Shown: in pieces, positions 1-13,500 of the stretch | Numbering within the stretch: the first letter of the stretch is position 1 | How the letters are laid out: each line of letters begins with the position of its first letter | Assembly (NCBI RefSeq): GCF_050624435.1 | Contig: NC_134538.1 | Coordinates: 122,494,937 to 122,558,936, forward strand | DNA: 64,000 nucleotides | From: Tenrec ecaudatus | Lineage: Eukaryota; Chordata; Mammalia; Afrosoricida; Tenrecidae | Direction of reading: 5' to 3' | Translations under genes and position numbers: made by a program | Notes under the pieces: generated by a model | Seen by the model: only the letters and a program-made list of their open reading frames with translations | What the model was told of the DNA's origin: nothing | Databases searched by the model: none

Positions 1-103
1 TACTTTCGTTGCTACTTCATAACTGTCATTTTGCTACTATTATGAATCGGGCGACCCTTGTGAAAGGGTCGTTCCACCCCCAAAGAGGCCGAGACCCACA
101 GGC
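1..103 (+). mobile_element. SPIN-like hAT MITE remnant, cut by the window edge
   Basis: The sequence matches the inner and right-hand part of the better preserved element at 37389-37575, sharing 'GTTGCTACTTCATAACT', 'ATGAATCGGG' and the 'GACCCACAGG' right end. The terminal inverted repeat after base 103 has decayed. The left end lies outside the window. Confidence 0.8.
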
Positions 104-409
104 TTAGTTCATGATTTGCTTTTTCCTTTGATAAAATAAATTTGGGGATATTACTGCCTCCATTTCCCCCTCCCTCTTCTTTAGTGCTATTCTTTTAAAA
201 GTTATTTTTTTTCTTCCTTAAAAAAAAAAAGAAAAAGGTAATAGTTTGAGGCAGTGAACTTACTGCAGGTACAGACAGCCCTGGCTGCCAACTCTAAGGC
301 TCCAACATAGCAAATCTATCAATATATTTTGTCCCTTCTAAGCCTAAAGATGTATATTTAATTTCCCAAGCAGTTCTTTTAGTTAGTTTGTTTAAATGTA
401 TTTATTTTT

Positions 410-830
410 TAAAACTGAGATGTAATGAAAATTTTTAGGTTTTATGCACAATGGGACTGACAACTGTACAAACTCATATAGCTACAAACCAGATACAGCA
501 CTGCCATCATCAAGACACAACGTCCTTGACCTTGACCTGGTATCACACCCCTATCACCTGAACAACCTTGCTGACTTCTGTAGCCAAAGACTAGATGTGG
601 AAGCATATTGTCTGTCTGGTTTCTTCTACTCCACCATAATAAGACTCATTCACATTCTTGTGTATACCAGTAATTCTTCCAGTTTCTTACTGCTGAGCAG
701 TATTCCATTGTGCCAACAGATCCCAGCCTGCTGTTCTCTTCTGTTACTGAACATTTGGGTGGTTTCCAGTTTTTGAATAAGGTTATTATGAACATTCCTG
801 CACACATCTTTTTATGTACACACTAAGCCG
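410..830 (+). repeat. L1-like (LINE) fragment
   Basis: Contains the phrase 'AGTATTCCATTGTG', then 'CATTTGGGTGGTTTCCAGTTT' -like text and 'TTATGAACATTCCTGCACA', which I recognise from old mammalian L1 sequences. The 110-codon frame across it is not a gene. Confidence 0.5.
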
Positions 831-1339
831 AGTCATTCCAACAGACACTCTACAGGACCAGAAACTGTGACAAATACATTTTTTGTGAGGGTGGGAGGTG
901 TTTCAGGTCAGAGATTTTTCTTATAAATACAAGTGAGCCCTAACACTCAAGAGGCATAGAATTCCTGTGAGCACCAGATGACTAGGTTTAGAGCTGTGTG
1001 GCCAGGAACAAGCATCAAATGGTACCCAGTGGTTTGGAGGCACGCTGGGTCCGCCACTAGTGGGCACCATCACCGTGACCCGGTGTCAATTACCAGCAGA
1101 ACGCGTTGTCTTCAGCCCGTCTTCACTCACAATGGTCTCCTTGGAATTTCAAGCATATCTTGATTAGTAAAACCTAATTTACCCCAAAATATGAATCTCC
1201 TTAGAAATCAGGAAGGTTTTTTCTTTGTAATTTTTGTCTCTGTGAGATTTATTCTGACTTGTTGAGAGAAATCTAGCATCTCATCTGTTTTTTCTTCGAA
1301 ACCTTGGGAACATTCCTTAGGGTTTTGCTTTTTCATTAT

Positions 1340-1432
1340 AAATCTTGGGAGAAAGATGAGGCTGTCTGCTCCTAGGAAACCTGATATACATCATTATGAG
1401 TCGGTATCGACTCAGTGGCAGTGGGTTTGAGT
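1340..1432 (+). mobile_element. AfroSINE, 3' half
   Basis: Holds the body motif 'GGGAGAAAGATGAGGCTGTC' and the tail 'TCGACTCAGTGGCAGTGGG'. The tRNA-like head is missing. Confidence 0.8.
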
Positions 1433-1884
1433 TTAATTAAAGTCAGCCTTTGTAATTTTAACTAGTGTTCTCATGTTTTTCGTTTCTAGGCAATCTGTAC
1501 TTACTTCTCCCCAGACAGCTTTCTGCAATGCCTACTCCACCCCCAGTGCAGTGCCTTCGTTTCTCCTGACAACAGTTCACAAGTTTTCTTTGAGCCTTAT
1601 GATAAATTAAGTCTGAGTGAGAAGATGTCATCAATTTCTGGTACAGTTTCCTCTTAGGCTGCACTCCTTTTTTCCACGTTGATTTTTCTTCCTTTAATCC
1701 CTTATGCATATTATAGGATTTTGAAAGGGCCTATGCTTGTCAACGATGGACATGTAATCCCATTAGAGAAAAAAGGGTCAGAGCTCACAGAACACGCAGT
1801 GTGAAAAAGAAACCAGCGTAACTTGGGGCCAGCTGTTACATATTTATGGACATCCCAGACTGTCTTCCTTCTGAGTCTAAATAA

Positions 1885-2085
1885 AGGAGCCCTGCTGGCG
1901 ACGTGGGCGAAGTGCTGGGCTGCAGGGCTGCTGGCTCATCCCCCGGCTGCTCCACAGGAGACAGATCCGGCAGCATGCGCTCGCAGACCTAGTCTTGGGT
2001 CCCTAAGGAGCAGTTCTACTCTGTCCTACATAGACATATGAGTCCGAGTTGACTCAATGGCAGTAAGTTTGGTTGGGGTTGGGCG
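1885..2085 (+). mobile_element. AfroSINE, near full length
   Basis: Has the head 'AGGAGCCCTGCTGGCGACG', a diverged tRNA-like A/B-box region, 'CAGTTCTACTCTGTCCTA' and the tail 'GACTCAATGGCAGTAAG'. This is one of the longest copies in the window. Confidence 0.85.
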
Positions 2086-3003
2086 TGGCCTCCAAACAGA
2101 CAGATAACTGACATTTTTTAGGGGGTTTTAGCAAAAGGATTTTAAAAAAAGGATTTAAAATATGACATATCTCATTTTGAACTATTAGACATACTTTAGC
2201 AAAATTATTATAATATACAAAATTCAATTTACCAAAGTCTTTTACTTTCATGCAAAGAGGACTAAATCCATACATATAATTTGCATGTATGGCAGTTTTT
2301 ACTTCAAAAATGAAATTATATTAGCAATCAGATACCACTTTTCGTATCCAAATTCTTTATCTTAACCCATAACCCAAGTTCTCTACTAATTTATTCTCTT
2401 CAGGTAAAGCAGGCAAGGAAAAAAATTACTGTATTCAGTCTTAACTGATCTCCTACTTTTCATTATAGAAATTCAAAATATATCAAACTAAATTGTGTAC
2501 ATTTATAACAGGATGCAAGAACTAGAAGGAACTCCAATGTGGTGAAGACACACATACTATTTAGGTTATACTTTGCTAGCTCCAGCAAACCTAGTGAAAA
2601 CCTGGTTTCTTCGTATTTTCAGATTGGACTAGACTTTCACAGAGCAGTGAAAGAGCACTTGTCTTCTTTCTTGAGACAGATAAAAGAAACTGATAGCCAA
2701 TTCAACAAAAGTAGCACAGGCTGAGTTCAAGTGTTCCTTGGTGTAGGTAATGTCTGCAATGGAATCGCAAAACTCTGGGCCACAAAACCAACACTCTTGG
2801 CAGCAGCAACAACAACAAAGACCCTGCTCCTGAATCAATCCTAACGGCACAGGACAGAGCAGAACCATCCTGTGGCATTTCTCAGACTGCAACCTTCACT
2901 GGGGCAGAATGCCAGGTCTGCTCTCCAGAGGAGCAAACCACCAACAGTTGGGTTACAACTCAATGCTCAACCCATAGCACAACCAAGATTCCTTTCTCTT
3001 GAC

Positions 3004-3232
3004 CAGGGGTCCTCAAACTTTTTAAACAGGGGGCCAGTTCACTGTCCCTTAGACCCACTGGAGGGCCAGACTATAGTTAAAAAAAAAAACAAAACTATGA
3101 ACAAATTCCTATGCACACTGCACATATCTTATTTTGCAGTAAAAAAACAAACAGGCAAAAACACCCATTAGGCCGGATAAATGTCCTCAGTGGGCCGCAT
3201 GTGGCCCGTGAGCCGTAGTTCGAGGATGCCTG
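3004..3232. mobile_element. Non-autonomous hAT transposon (229-bp MITE) with perfect 8-bp TSD
   Basis: Left end CAGGGGTCCTCAAACTTTTT and right end (complement) CAGGCATCCTCGAACTACGG form terminal inverted repeats. The flanks 2996-3003 and 3233-3240 are both CTCTTGAC, a perfect 8-bp target-site duplication that fits the hAT preference nTnnnnAn. There is no transposase frame. It is distinct from the SPIN family in sequence. Confidence 0.92.
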
Positions 3233-4150
3233 CTCTTGACTATAAAATATTCACAACTTATTATCTATAATGCCCCCCTGCAAAATAAAGAATTGATTTA
3301 ACATAATCAAATAAATGTTTCTTTATAATTTATTGTAATTTTTTCAATTGAGGAGAAAGTGAATTTCTTCACCTTAGACACTATTTTCGTAGTGTGGAGA
3401 AACTTCTGATTCTTTCACAAATGTGTGCTTATCAACACATATGGTACTTGTGTGGCAGTATGTCTCATGACATGATTTTGCAAATATTTTTCCATAACAA
3501 ATGAATGTTCCTGATATATATTTTATAGACTATTCATATGGATTAGCAAATGCTTTGGGTAAAACTATGTCTTTTAAGAAATCTAATCACAAATCTAAAA
3601 TAATCTGCTAAATTCCTTCTTGTTAGAAAATGTCTCATGTTTTTTCCAAAATGTAAATACTAAAGAAAACTTTAAGTTCATCTATATGCTTAGTCTAGTC
3701 TAGTGTTTCTCAACACAGAATTCCACTCAGCCTTTTTCTTCCTCCAAATGGTTTCCTTTCTTGACTTCCTATTCCATCCTATATGGCTCGTCTTGTCCCC
3801 TCCAACCTATTCATTCTCTAGAGCAGCGGACAGAACATTCTCTTCAGACAAAACACAGAAAAGAAATCTCCTTCACCTCACTCATGAACATTTGCCAGTA
3901 GGTAAACGGAATACACGTGCAAGGAATTACGACCACTGTAAGCATCGTGAAGGAAAATGACAACAAAGCATCAGACAACCCTTTCTGGAACAGGGGTGAG
4001 AAGGTGGCGTCCACAAAGGTGTAACCTAAACCGCAAAAGAACACTGAACCTAAGCAAGGATACAGCGTCCTCTGAGTCCTAATGCTTGCTCAGACTTTTG
4101 AAGAGAGCCAGAATCTTACTACGTTACTTTTTAAGACTGCCATTGAGGAA

Positions 4151-4252
<102 letters not shown>

Positions 4253-4460
4253 TCTTATCCCTAAGGAGAAAGTTCACACATGAGCTTGAAATGCATTTTC
4301 CCCTCTAGTTTTGAAGGCAAAGACTGTGGTTATACATTGCTTTGACAATACAACATGCTCCAACATCTAGAGTTATGGTTATAGACTATGATTTACATAT
4401 CATATTCAAAAAGCATTTCATGTCAGATATATGATTATTCCAAAATAACCAAGTACTTAC

Positions 4461-4536
4461 GAGCTGCTTTGATCTGTCTCTGTGTAGCTTTGTATCTTAC
4501 GTGGCCAAGTCCGAGAACTGCATAATGATCCTGGTT
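4461..4536 (-). CDS. DNAJC2: DNAJC2 coding exon 3 (start of the J domain)
   Basis: A 76-nt exon too short to show as an obvious open frame. A TTAG acceptor precedes it and GTAAGT follows it. It encodes [19 protein letters not shown] then RQIKAA plus one base, which matches helix I and the start of helix II of the DNAJC2 J domain. It is separated from exon 2 by a 9.3-kb repeat-filled intron. Confidence 0.93.
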
Positions 4537-7500
4537 CTAATAAAGATAAAGTGGAGTCAGATTTGAAATAGAGCAGTATTTCCTTGTGTTTTGTATCCTC
4601 AACAGTGTTTCACAAAGCAACAATTCCACAGTAGCAATCTTCTGAGGATTTGTAGAAATGGGTTCTGTGGTCCACCAGCTTGAGATGTGTTGACTGCTAT
4701 ATGACTATCAACGACTCACAAGTGTTATCAGCTTACAGGCTCTGAGAAGTCCTATAATGAAAGCCAATCATTCCAGCAAAGAGGAAATCTGCAAAGCCCC
4801 CATTTTCTAAACTAATTTGAGCATACAAGTTTTCTTTTTTAAATGCCTAGTAAGGTCACTGTGGGTTGGAACTGACTTGATGTCAGTGAGCTTGGTTTGG
4901 AGAATGTCCTATGGCTGTCCGTAACAGCCAGAAGATGCGCAACCAGGAGGAGCTTTACAAAAGCCCCAGTAGGGTGGGCCCGTGCGCACTGCCCAGAGGG
5001 GGTACTCACAGACACAGGCGGTACCCAAGGTCGGCTTAGTGGAAATGGTGAAATGTCTCTGGATAGGAAGTAGCTAGGGTAACATCCTATTGGATTTAGA
5101 TGTTGAGATTCCTTAAAGAATACATTTACATAGAATTTGGGGGAATAATTTCAGCCACTGATTGGGAACCATCAAGTTGGAAGAAATGGGGAAGACAAAT
5201 TACACTTTAAATGTCAGGATTGCAAACTTGATACGAGCCCCTTCATTCTGCCTAGCAATCACACTTAGTTGTGATCAGTTACTTCTGCCCTCTCTAAGGT
5301 ACTATTCCAGTGCCTTGGTGATGCTGCGGGTTAGGCACTGGCCCGTAACCGAAGGCTGGCGGCCCAGCACCCGGGAGAAAGGTGAGGTTGCTGCTTCTGT
5401 AAGACTCAGTCTAAGAAACCCTGCACAGTGCCACAGCTGACGTCTGCTCACCTAACTCCACGCACAGTTGAGAAAGTGCCTTTCTCCTAAGGCAACTTAA
5501 ATGTTTATTTGGGTTCTGAATTCCATCCTCTCTAGGCTTCTGAAAATTAGCATCTTTTAAATATATCTCCTCAATTTAAACTTGATTTTCATCAGTATGT
5601 GTACTTCTGCTTTACATATTCTCCCTTGTCCAGTTATTGCTCCCTTTCTCTGCTCCCCACCCAGGTCAGGCGTCTTGCAGAAGCGATTCACTATCTGAGC
5701 CCCTCTCCTCACTTTCAATTCACCCCGTCCCGTTCAGGGTCTGCCAACCCCACTCAGATGCTGTGCAATAGCTCTCTCCACTACCAATTTCCAGGCGCCA
5801 AATCCAAGGTCCCTATGCCATCTCGGGACTTCGACTCTCCGATGTGGCAACAGTCTCTTCCCTTGGTGTCTGGCTAAGTCTGTTCGCCTTGTTCTCCTGC
5901 CATCACGCAGCAGCTCTTTCCAGCCACCTCTACCGGAGTCGTGATGACTTGTGTAGCTCAATCCTCAAGGGTTTTTTCCCCTTTATATCCTTTAAAAAGT
6001 CGCTATACTGGTATGGTCCAACATTGCAAGTGTCTTGGTACAGGCAAGCAAAATATCACTGTACATTTACTTCAACTATGGGGCACACACGGTGTGATAG
6101 CACAGATACCTTATGCAAACAGTTCAGTACCCAACAGGCACTTGATTTGCTCTTCACAGCAACAACATAACAACATAGATGCAACATGACAAAGACCTTA
6201 TTTGCAAGCTGGAAATCGGGTTGTGTTCTTCTAGTCTAAACTGCTGGTTGTACAATCTGTTGGTGGGTAATGAAGGGCAAGATTCCCTTCAATGGGATCA
6301 AGTCCGTTGGCCTAACAAGTGAATTTTTTATCCATATTTATGGCTTATGCGTTTTCACCGCTTAGTCATCATCGTGCCAGAGATGAATTCCACACTATGC
6401 TATTTGCTTATCAGTTCAACAGTTCACAGCACATCCAAGTTAGAAGTTTCCTCTTTAAATGGAGAAATGTTTAAGTAGTTCACACAGCTACCGGTGTAGG
6501 AATATGAGGCGAGTTTCTTCATTAAGTCCTTTACTACAATGTCCTGGTAGTCTATTAGTATGTAAACAATACAGACTTAGCAATTCATGGGTCACTTCTG
6601 TTTGTCTTTGTAATCCTGATTTTCATATTTATATCTGTCCACGTTTATAATAGCATCTCGTTTGTTTTCGTAAGGCTTATTTTTTCCTCCAAGATTTAGA
6701 GTCATGCTTAAGTTCTTTTTGTCATAGTCCAGGCATGAGTTTAAATATAATTTCTTCTAATGTGTGGTCCAACTTCTACAATTCTCATGGACTTGCTCGT
6801 GAACTTGGTTGTCACACCTTGGACAATCGCTGCTGTCTTCCAGCAGGTATGGCGGCCCTGCCACAGATGGCTTGGCCAGAACTTCTTCAGACACGCAGCA
6901 TGATGTCAGCAGTGAACTCTCTACCCAGTGTTCCCTTTGGTTCCATTCGTGGCTACCTGGGCCTGGGTTGGGTCATCCAGGGTATCAGGTAGAAGTCTGA
7001 TTTCGGGTGCTGGTGTCCCTGGCTGTTGGAATCATGTGAATAACAGCCTGATTTATCACAGTCAAAAGCATCCCTCCTTTTGCTGGCTTTGCTTCTGTGA
7101 TTTGGGCACATTCATTACTCAGAGGGTGAGATTTACCTCTTTGCCCTTGATACTTTCTTCTTATAAACTAGCTCCTCCATCTCTCCCTCACCTTAGGGCC
7201 TGTCATTCTTTCTCCTGGTTACCCATCACAGATCATGAACCAGGCTGAGCTATCCTGGCCTGCCTGGTTTATTCTTCCCCAACTCTTCCTTCAGGTCTCA
7301 CCCTACCTAAAATAAGCCCTGGTTCCCCCATCTCAGATGCTTTTTGCAGCTGCTTTTTGGTTCCTTTCAAAGGACTGGAAAAATTTCAGAGCTTGAAACT
7401 CTCCAATGGTACTCCACCAACTAGGAGCCCTTACCTCTTTGCCCTTCCTGCCTTCTTTAAGTCCCTGGCTCCTTTCAGTCTTATGGCCTCTATACAGCTC

Positions 7501-10500
7501 TGGCATATGGTTCTCCCTGTTCTTTGCATACCAGTCAGGTCTTATTTTAGATGTCAACTCCTTAGGCATTTCCTGTCTACTAAAGCTAAAGCACTCACCT
7601 GGACTCTATCACAGTAGCCTGTTCTAGGCCTTTTCCAGCCCTTACTGGCCCGGTTCTTCTTGTTTACTTCTAGTCTGGAACATCAGTTATGGAGGAGCAG
7701 TGACACTGGGGTTGAGCACAGTACGCTCAGCACTGAGAACAGAGGGTGACATACAGCAGGTGCTCGATCTGTATTTCGTGAATGAAACAACTAGCTGACT
7801 GACAGTGACCCTTTGCTGACATGATCTTTATTCTGTTTCAAGGACTGGACTCTTTGTCACATAGCTCCTGTTCTTTCAATCTACAAACAAGCTCAACAAT
7901 CTCACCCTATTTCCTAGTGACCCTGCTTGGGCTACTGTTCTTTTTCTTCACACCCATCTTTAAGAATATTTTCACTCTTAAGATATCTACTTCACCAGCT
8001 CAGTTCTCCATAACCTCTTGCCATCAACTATCTTACTGAAACTTATTTGCAAAACCTAGCACCTCACTCTTCAACTTGTAGGTGACTAGCCCTGGGCGCA
8101 GTGGGACCCTCGTTCAGTTTTGTCCTTCGTAAGGCTTGTTGAAGTAACAATTGTCTTTTTTGTAATTTTCTTCTTCCCCATTTCCTTGGTAGTCTTTGCT
8201 ATTTCCTTCCTCTTTTCATCCCTCAAATATTCACATTTCTAGTGTTTGGTCCTTTTCTTTCAAAATTGATTATCAGGATAGCAGTAGCAGAAGTGACTAA
8301 CACTGGAGTGCTTGTTTCCCTTTTTATTGATTTTTTAAATTAGGAGCTCATACAACTTTTATCACAATCCATACATATACATACATCAATTGTATAAAGC
8401 ACATCCGCACATTCTTTGCCATAATCATTTTCAAAGCATTTGCTCTCCACTTAAGCCCTCTGCATCAGGTCCTCTCCCCCCACCCATGAGCCCTTGACAA
8501 TTTATAGATTGCTATTTTGTCATATCTTGCCCTATCAAGAGTCTCCCTTCCCCCCCTTCTCTGCCGTCCGTCTCCCAGGGAGGAGGTCACATGTGGATCC
8601 TTGTAATCGGTTCCCCCTTTCCAACCCACTCACCCTCCACTCTCCCAGTATCGCCCCTCACACCTCTGGTCCTGAAAGTATCATCCACCCTGGATTCCCT
8701 GTGCCTCCAGCTCCCATATGCACCAGTGTACAACCTCTGCCCTATCCAGTCCTGCAAGGTAGAATTCGGATCATGGTGGTTGGGGGGAAGCATCCAGGAT
8801 CTGGAGGAGAGCTGTGTTCTTCATCGGTACTACATCGCACCCTGACCGACCCATCTCCTCTCCTAAACCCCTCTGTGAGGGGATCTCCAGTGGTTGTTTC
8901 CCTTTTTAATATAGTACATATGTCTTTATCTCTTTGGGGAGAAAGATGGGGCTTGCTACTCCTATAAAGATTTATAGTCTCAGGAACCCACAGGGGCAGT
9001 TCTACCCTGTCCTATGGGGTTGCTACGAGTTGGAATGAACTTAATGAGGTTTTTAAAAATTAAACCTCCCCCACAACAGCTATGTGGACAACTGCCCCTC
9101 CTCCCAGAATAATTTACTTTACAGGACAACACTGAAGTTGCAGCTAGGGGAGAGGGGCAAGTCTGATCAGAGCACATGGGAGCAAATGAATGGGGAGAAA
9201 GAGAGAGTGGAGCACATCCTGGCCCACCTGGCCCAGAGGACAATATCCTGTCTCTGAACAGCCAATGCACAGAGTGGACCATATGGCTGATCCCACTATG
9301 AGACAAGCAGTCCCTTGCTGACCTATGGCCCTACGGGGGACAACACTGGAGACTCAGGGTCAGGATTGGCCCCAACTGACCCCGTGACACCAAGGCAAAA
9401 CACTAAAGGCACGTGGCAGAGCAACAGGGGGAACAGAGCAGGGAGCTCCTGAGGGAATGCAAAAGATAGACTCTGGGGCCAGAGCATGGTACCCCATCGG
9501 ACATGACTGAAGGACATGCTTAGAGATAAAAAATTAGACCTTCATCTATTTACAGGTTTTTCTTTCTTAAAAAAATTTTTTTTTCTTTTTAATTAATGTA
9601 TTCTTTTATGGATCATTGGTTTTCTTTTTGTTGTTGTCATCACTGTGTTCTCTTTTGTCGCTTTGTCTTGCTATGCCTTTTTTTGGGGGGGTGCATTTTA
9701 TTATCTCTGCAGCTCTATTTACATAAGATAGACTGGATGAACAGTCTGGAGGAGGAAACAATGAGACTGATGGTTGGGGGAGGGGGGATTGGGAAAGGGG
9801 GAGGCGGGGGCACGGGTGTGGTACTGACAAACCCAGGGACAAGGGAGCAATAAGTGATCCAAAAATCAGTGGCAAGGAGGGTGTGAGAGGCCTGGTAGGG
9901 ATTCATCAAGGGTAATATAACCGAGAGAAATTACTGAAACCCAAATGAAGGCTGAGCATGACAGTGGGACAAGAGGAAAGTAAAAGGAAATAGAGGAAAG
10001 AACTAGTAGACAAAGGGTATTTATAGAGGTCTAAATACAGGCATGTACATAAGTAAATATATTTATATGGGATGCTGGGGAAATAGGTCTACATGCATAT
10101 ATTTATAGGTTTAGTATTAAGGCAGCAGATGAACATTAGGCCTCCACTCAAGTACTTACTCAATGCAAGAACACTTTGTCCTATTAAATTGGCATTCCTT
10201 GATGCACACCTTGCCAACACGATGATGAAGACAAATGTGTGCATAAGCAAATGTGGTGAAAAAAGCTGATGGTGCCCAGTTATCAAAAAATATAGCATCT
10301 GGGGTCTTAAAGGCTTGCAGGTAAAACAAGCAGCCATCTAGCTCAGCAGCATCAAAGCCCACATGGAAGAAGCACACTATCCTGTGTGACCAAGAGGTGT
10401 AGAAGGGACCAGGTATCAGACATCAAAGAACAAAAAATCATATCAGTGGGTGCTCACTTCCCCAATATTATCACTGAAGACAAATGGGTGCATAAGCAAA

Positions 10501-13500
10501 TGTGAAGAAAGCTGATGGTACCCGGCTATCAAAAGATATAGCGTTTGGGTCTTAATGGCTTGAAGATAAACAAGCAGGCATCTAGCTCAGCAGCATCAAA
10601 GCCCACATGGAAGAAGCACACCAGCTTGTGTGACCACAAGGTATCAAAGGGATCCGGTATCAGGCATCAAAGAACAAAAAAAATCACATCATTGTAAATG
10701 AGGGTGAGTACAGAATGGAGACCCAGAGCCCATCAGTAGGCAACTGGACATCCTCTTACAGAAGGGTTGTGGGGAGGAGACGAGCCAGTCAGGGTACAGG
10801 GTAACAACAATGAAACATACAACTTTCCTCTAGTTTTTAAATGCTTACTCTCTCCCCTCCCATTCTACCTTACAAATCTGGCTAGACCAAAGGATATACA
10901 TTAGTACAGAAGGGAACTGGAAACACAGGGAATCCAGGACAAATGACCCTTTTAGGACCAGTGGTGAGAGTGGCAATACCTGGAGGGAGGGTGGGTGAAG
11001 GGAGACATCAGACAGAGTAAGATATGACAAAATAATAATTTATAAACTATCAAGGGCTCATGAGGGAGGAGGTAGAGGGGAAGGAAGGGAAAATGAGGAG
11101 CTGATATTAAGGGCTCAAGTAGAAAGCAAATGTTTGAGAATGATGAGGGCAACAAGTGTTCAAATGTGCTCGACACAATGGATGCATGTATGGATTGTGG
11201 TAAGAATTGTACGAGCCCCAATAAAATGATTAAAATAATTAAATCTATTTTAATCCCTATAACAACCTGAGATTGGAACTTCCATTATCCACTGTTTTTC
11301 TAGTGTTTATCATGTTGGTAGCTCTAGGCTTAGTGCATCACATTACAATCCTGAGATGACAAGGTTAGCAGTCTTATTTCACCACACAGGGGAATGCAGC
11401 AATGAGGAGCTGAGTAGCTTTCCTGGGGTTTCAGGGCATTCAGTGGCAGAACCACATTGAATTCAGGCTTTCTAACCCCACACCATACAGACGGAAATAT
11501 TCATATTAACCTGCTGTCATTGCGTCAATTCTGACTCAGAGTGAACCTGTAGGAAACCATGGTGTTTCCAAGGCCACAATCTTCATTGAAGCAGACTGCA
11601 GCTTACTTCAGCAGAGATGGGCTTAAACTACTAACCTTTTGGTTAGCGGACAAGTTCTTAACCACTGTGCCACCAGAGATTCTTAAGTATTATATTCCCA
11701 AAACCAAACTCACAGCGACCCTATAGGACAGGGTAAAACTGCCCCTGTGAGTTTGGGAGACGGACTCTATGGGAGTAGAAAGCCCTGTCTTTGCTCCCTC
11801 AGAGCGGCTGGTGGTTTCAAAATGTCTGTTTATTAATACATCCCTGGTGGATGCCCTTCCATTCTCCAGAGTCCTGACTAGGCCTTCAGACTCAGTGCCT
11901 TCCAATGTCTTTTGTGGTTACCCCTTCAGATCCCTGACTAGGCCTTCAGACTCATGACTTCCAATGCCTTTGATGGTTACCCCTCCAGAGCCACAGACCA
12001 GTTTCCACCTATCTACTAGACAACCTCACCACATGACAGCTACTTTGGTGTTAACACAACTGAAGTTCAACATAAACATTCGTCCTTTTCTTACATCCTA
12101 GTGTTAGCTACTGCAGTGCTCCTTCCCCTAGGGATTGTGATTCATCAGGCTGGCTCTTCAAAAGAGCCAGGGATCTATGGTTTCACCAGATCCCCAGGGG
12201 AGTCCAATGATCAGCCATGGGTCTTTTTAACTCCCACCAAACTACTTTTTCTTGATGGGGATGAATAACACACTGATAGAATTATTGCCTTCAGTTTTAA
12301 GTGTTAACAGAACTAATTATGGTTGTAGAAATGTCCAATTTGTTAATTTTGCAATCTTGCCGGGTATCCAATGTGCCATCTCAACAACGTATGTGTTTAA
12401 CATTTAGAGAAGAGCTAAGAGTGCAGCGTATCCTTAAAGATCCCTGTATATCCAAATGTGCTTGACACAATGGATGTGTGTAAGGATTGTGATAGGAGTT
12501 GTATGAGCCCCCAATAAAATCAGTAAAAAAAAAAAAAGAACCCCGTACACCAAATATCCCTGATTCAAGGACAGACAGCAGTGCACCATAGGAGTGGCAG
12601 CAGCAGAGCCAAGTACCAGCTCAAGAGACAGTGGTAGGTGTCCCGACCACAGAGCAAGTAAATCTGAGTGTCTTCAGGCAGGAGGCTCCTTTGTGCAACT
12701 GGGTGTCTTCAGGCACTTGGGGAGCTAGGTTTGCTAATAGAGATAGAGCTGAGTGCCTTCAGGGTGAGGCTCATAGCTTAAGAGCTCTGTAACACTGCCT
12801 GACTCCAGTAGGGAAAAGGCCAAGGATCAGGGAGAGGTGTGCCTGCAGACAAGGCTGAGAAGATGCTGTCCAGGCCAACTAGCTGTATCCTGAGCAGTTC
12901 TAATCCTGTTCACTTCCCTCATAAAGCCTACAACTCTATGTTCTGTGTGGTCAATGTAATGAATTAGCAAACCCAGCTGAAAAGCAGAGCATGCAGTAGG
13001 ATGGACCGTTAATGTCGGAATTGGTAACAAGTTTTGCAGGTGGAGGCACGCCTGACTTCTGCCTTAAAGGAACTGGCCTTGGACTGATGTGGTTTGATTC
13101 TCTGTCCCCCTTGTAAATCAGTCTAACGAGGTTGGACCCACCCTGTTTTGTTGCTGGCCTTACAATCTTAGCAGATCATGTGAGCCAGAATGGCCTGAAT
13201 ACCTCCCATTCTTACTCTTGTACTACACAGCCAAGGAGCAAGGCCTGCAGATTCTAATGCCACCACACGCACCCCAAATAAAAACTTGTCCCCTTTCTCA
13301 AAACCCAGACCTATAGTCGGCACAAGTCTTACATTAACAACTTGAATAAGTGCCTGAGCCCCAGCACACTGTGCACTTGATGCCAGCCCCACTCCCTCAG
13401 ACGATTTCTATACTGCCAAGAGAATTCTTAAAAAAAAATAGCTTAGACATTTTTGATGAATCCCTACTACCCAGAAAAAGAGTCTGCATTCCCTTCTTTG

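Noticed and set aside
1885-2085. tRNA-like sequence in AfroSINE heads as tRNA genes
   Set aside because: The A and B boxes are degenerate, no cloverleaf forms, and the sequence continues into SINE bodies.
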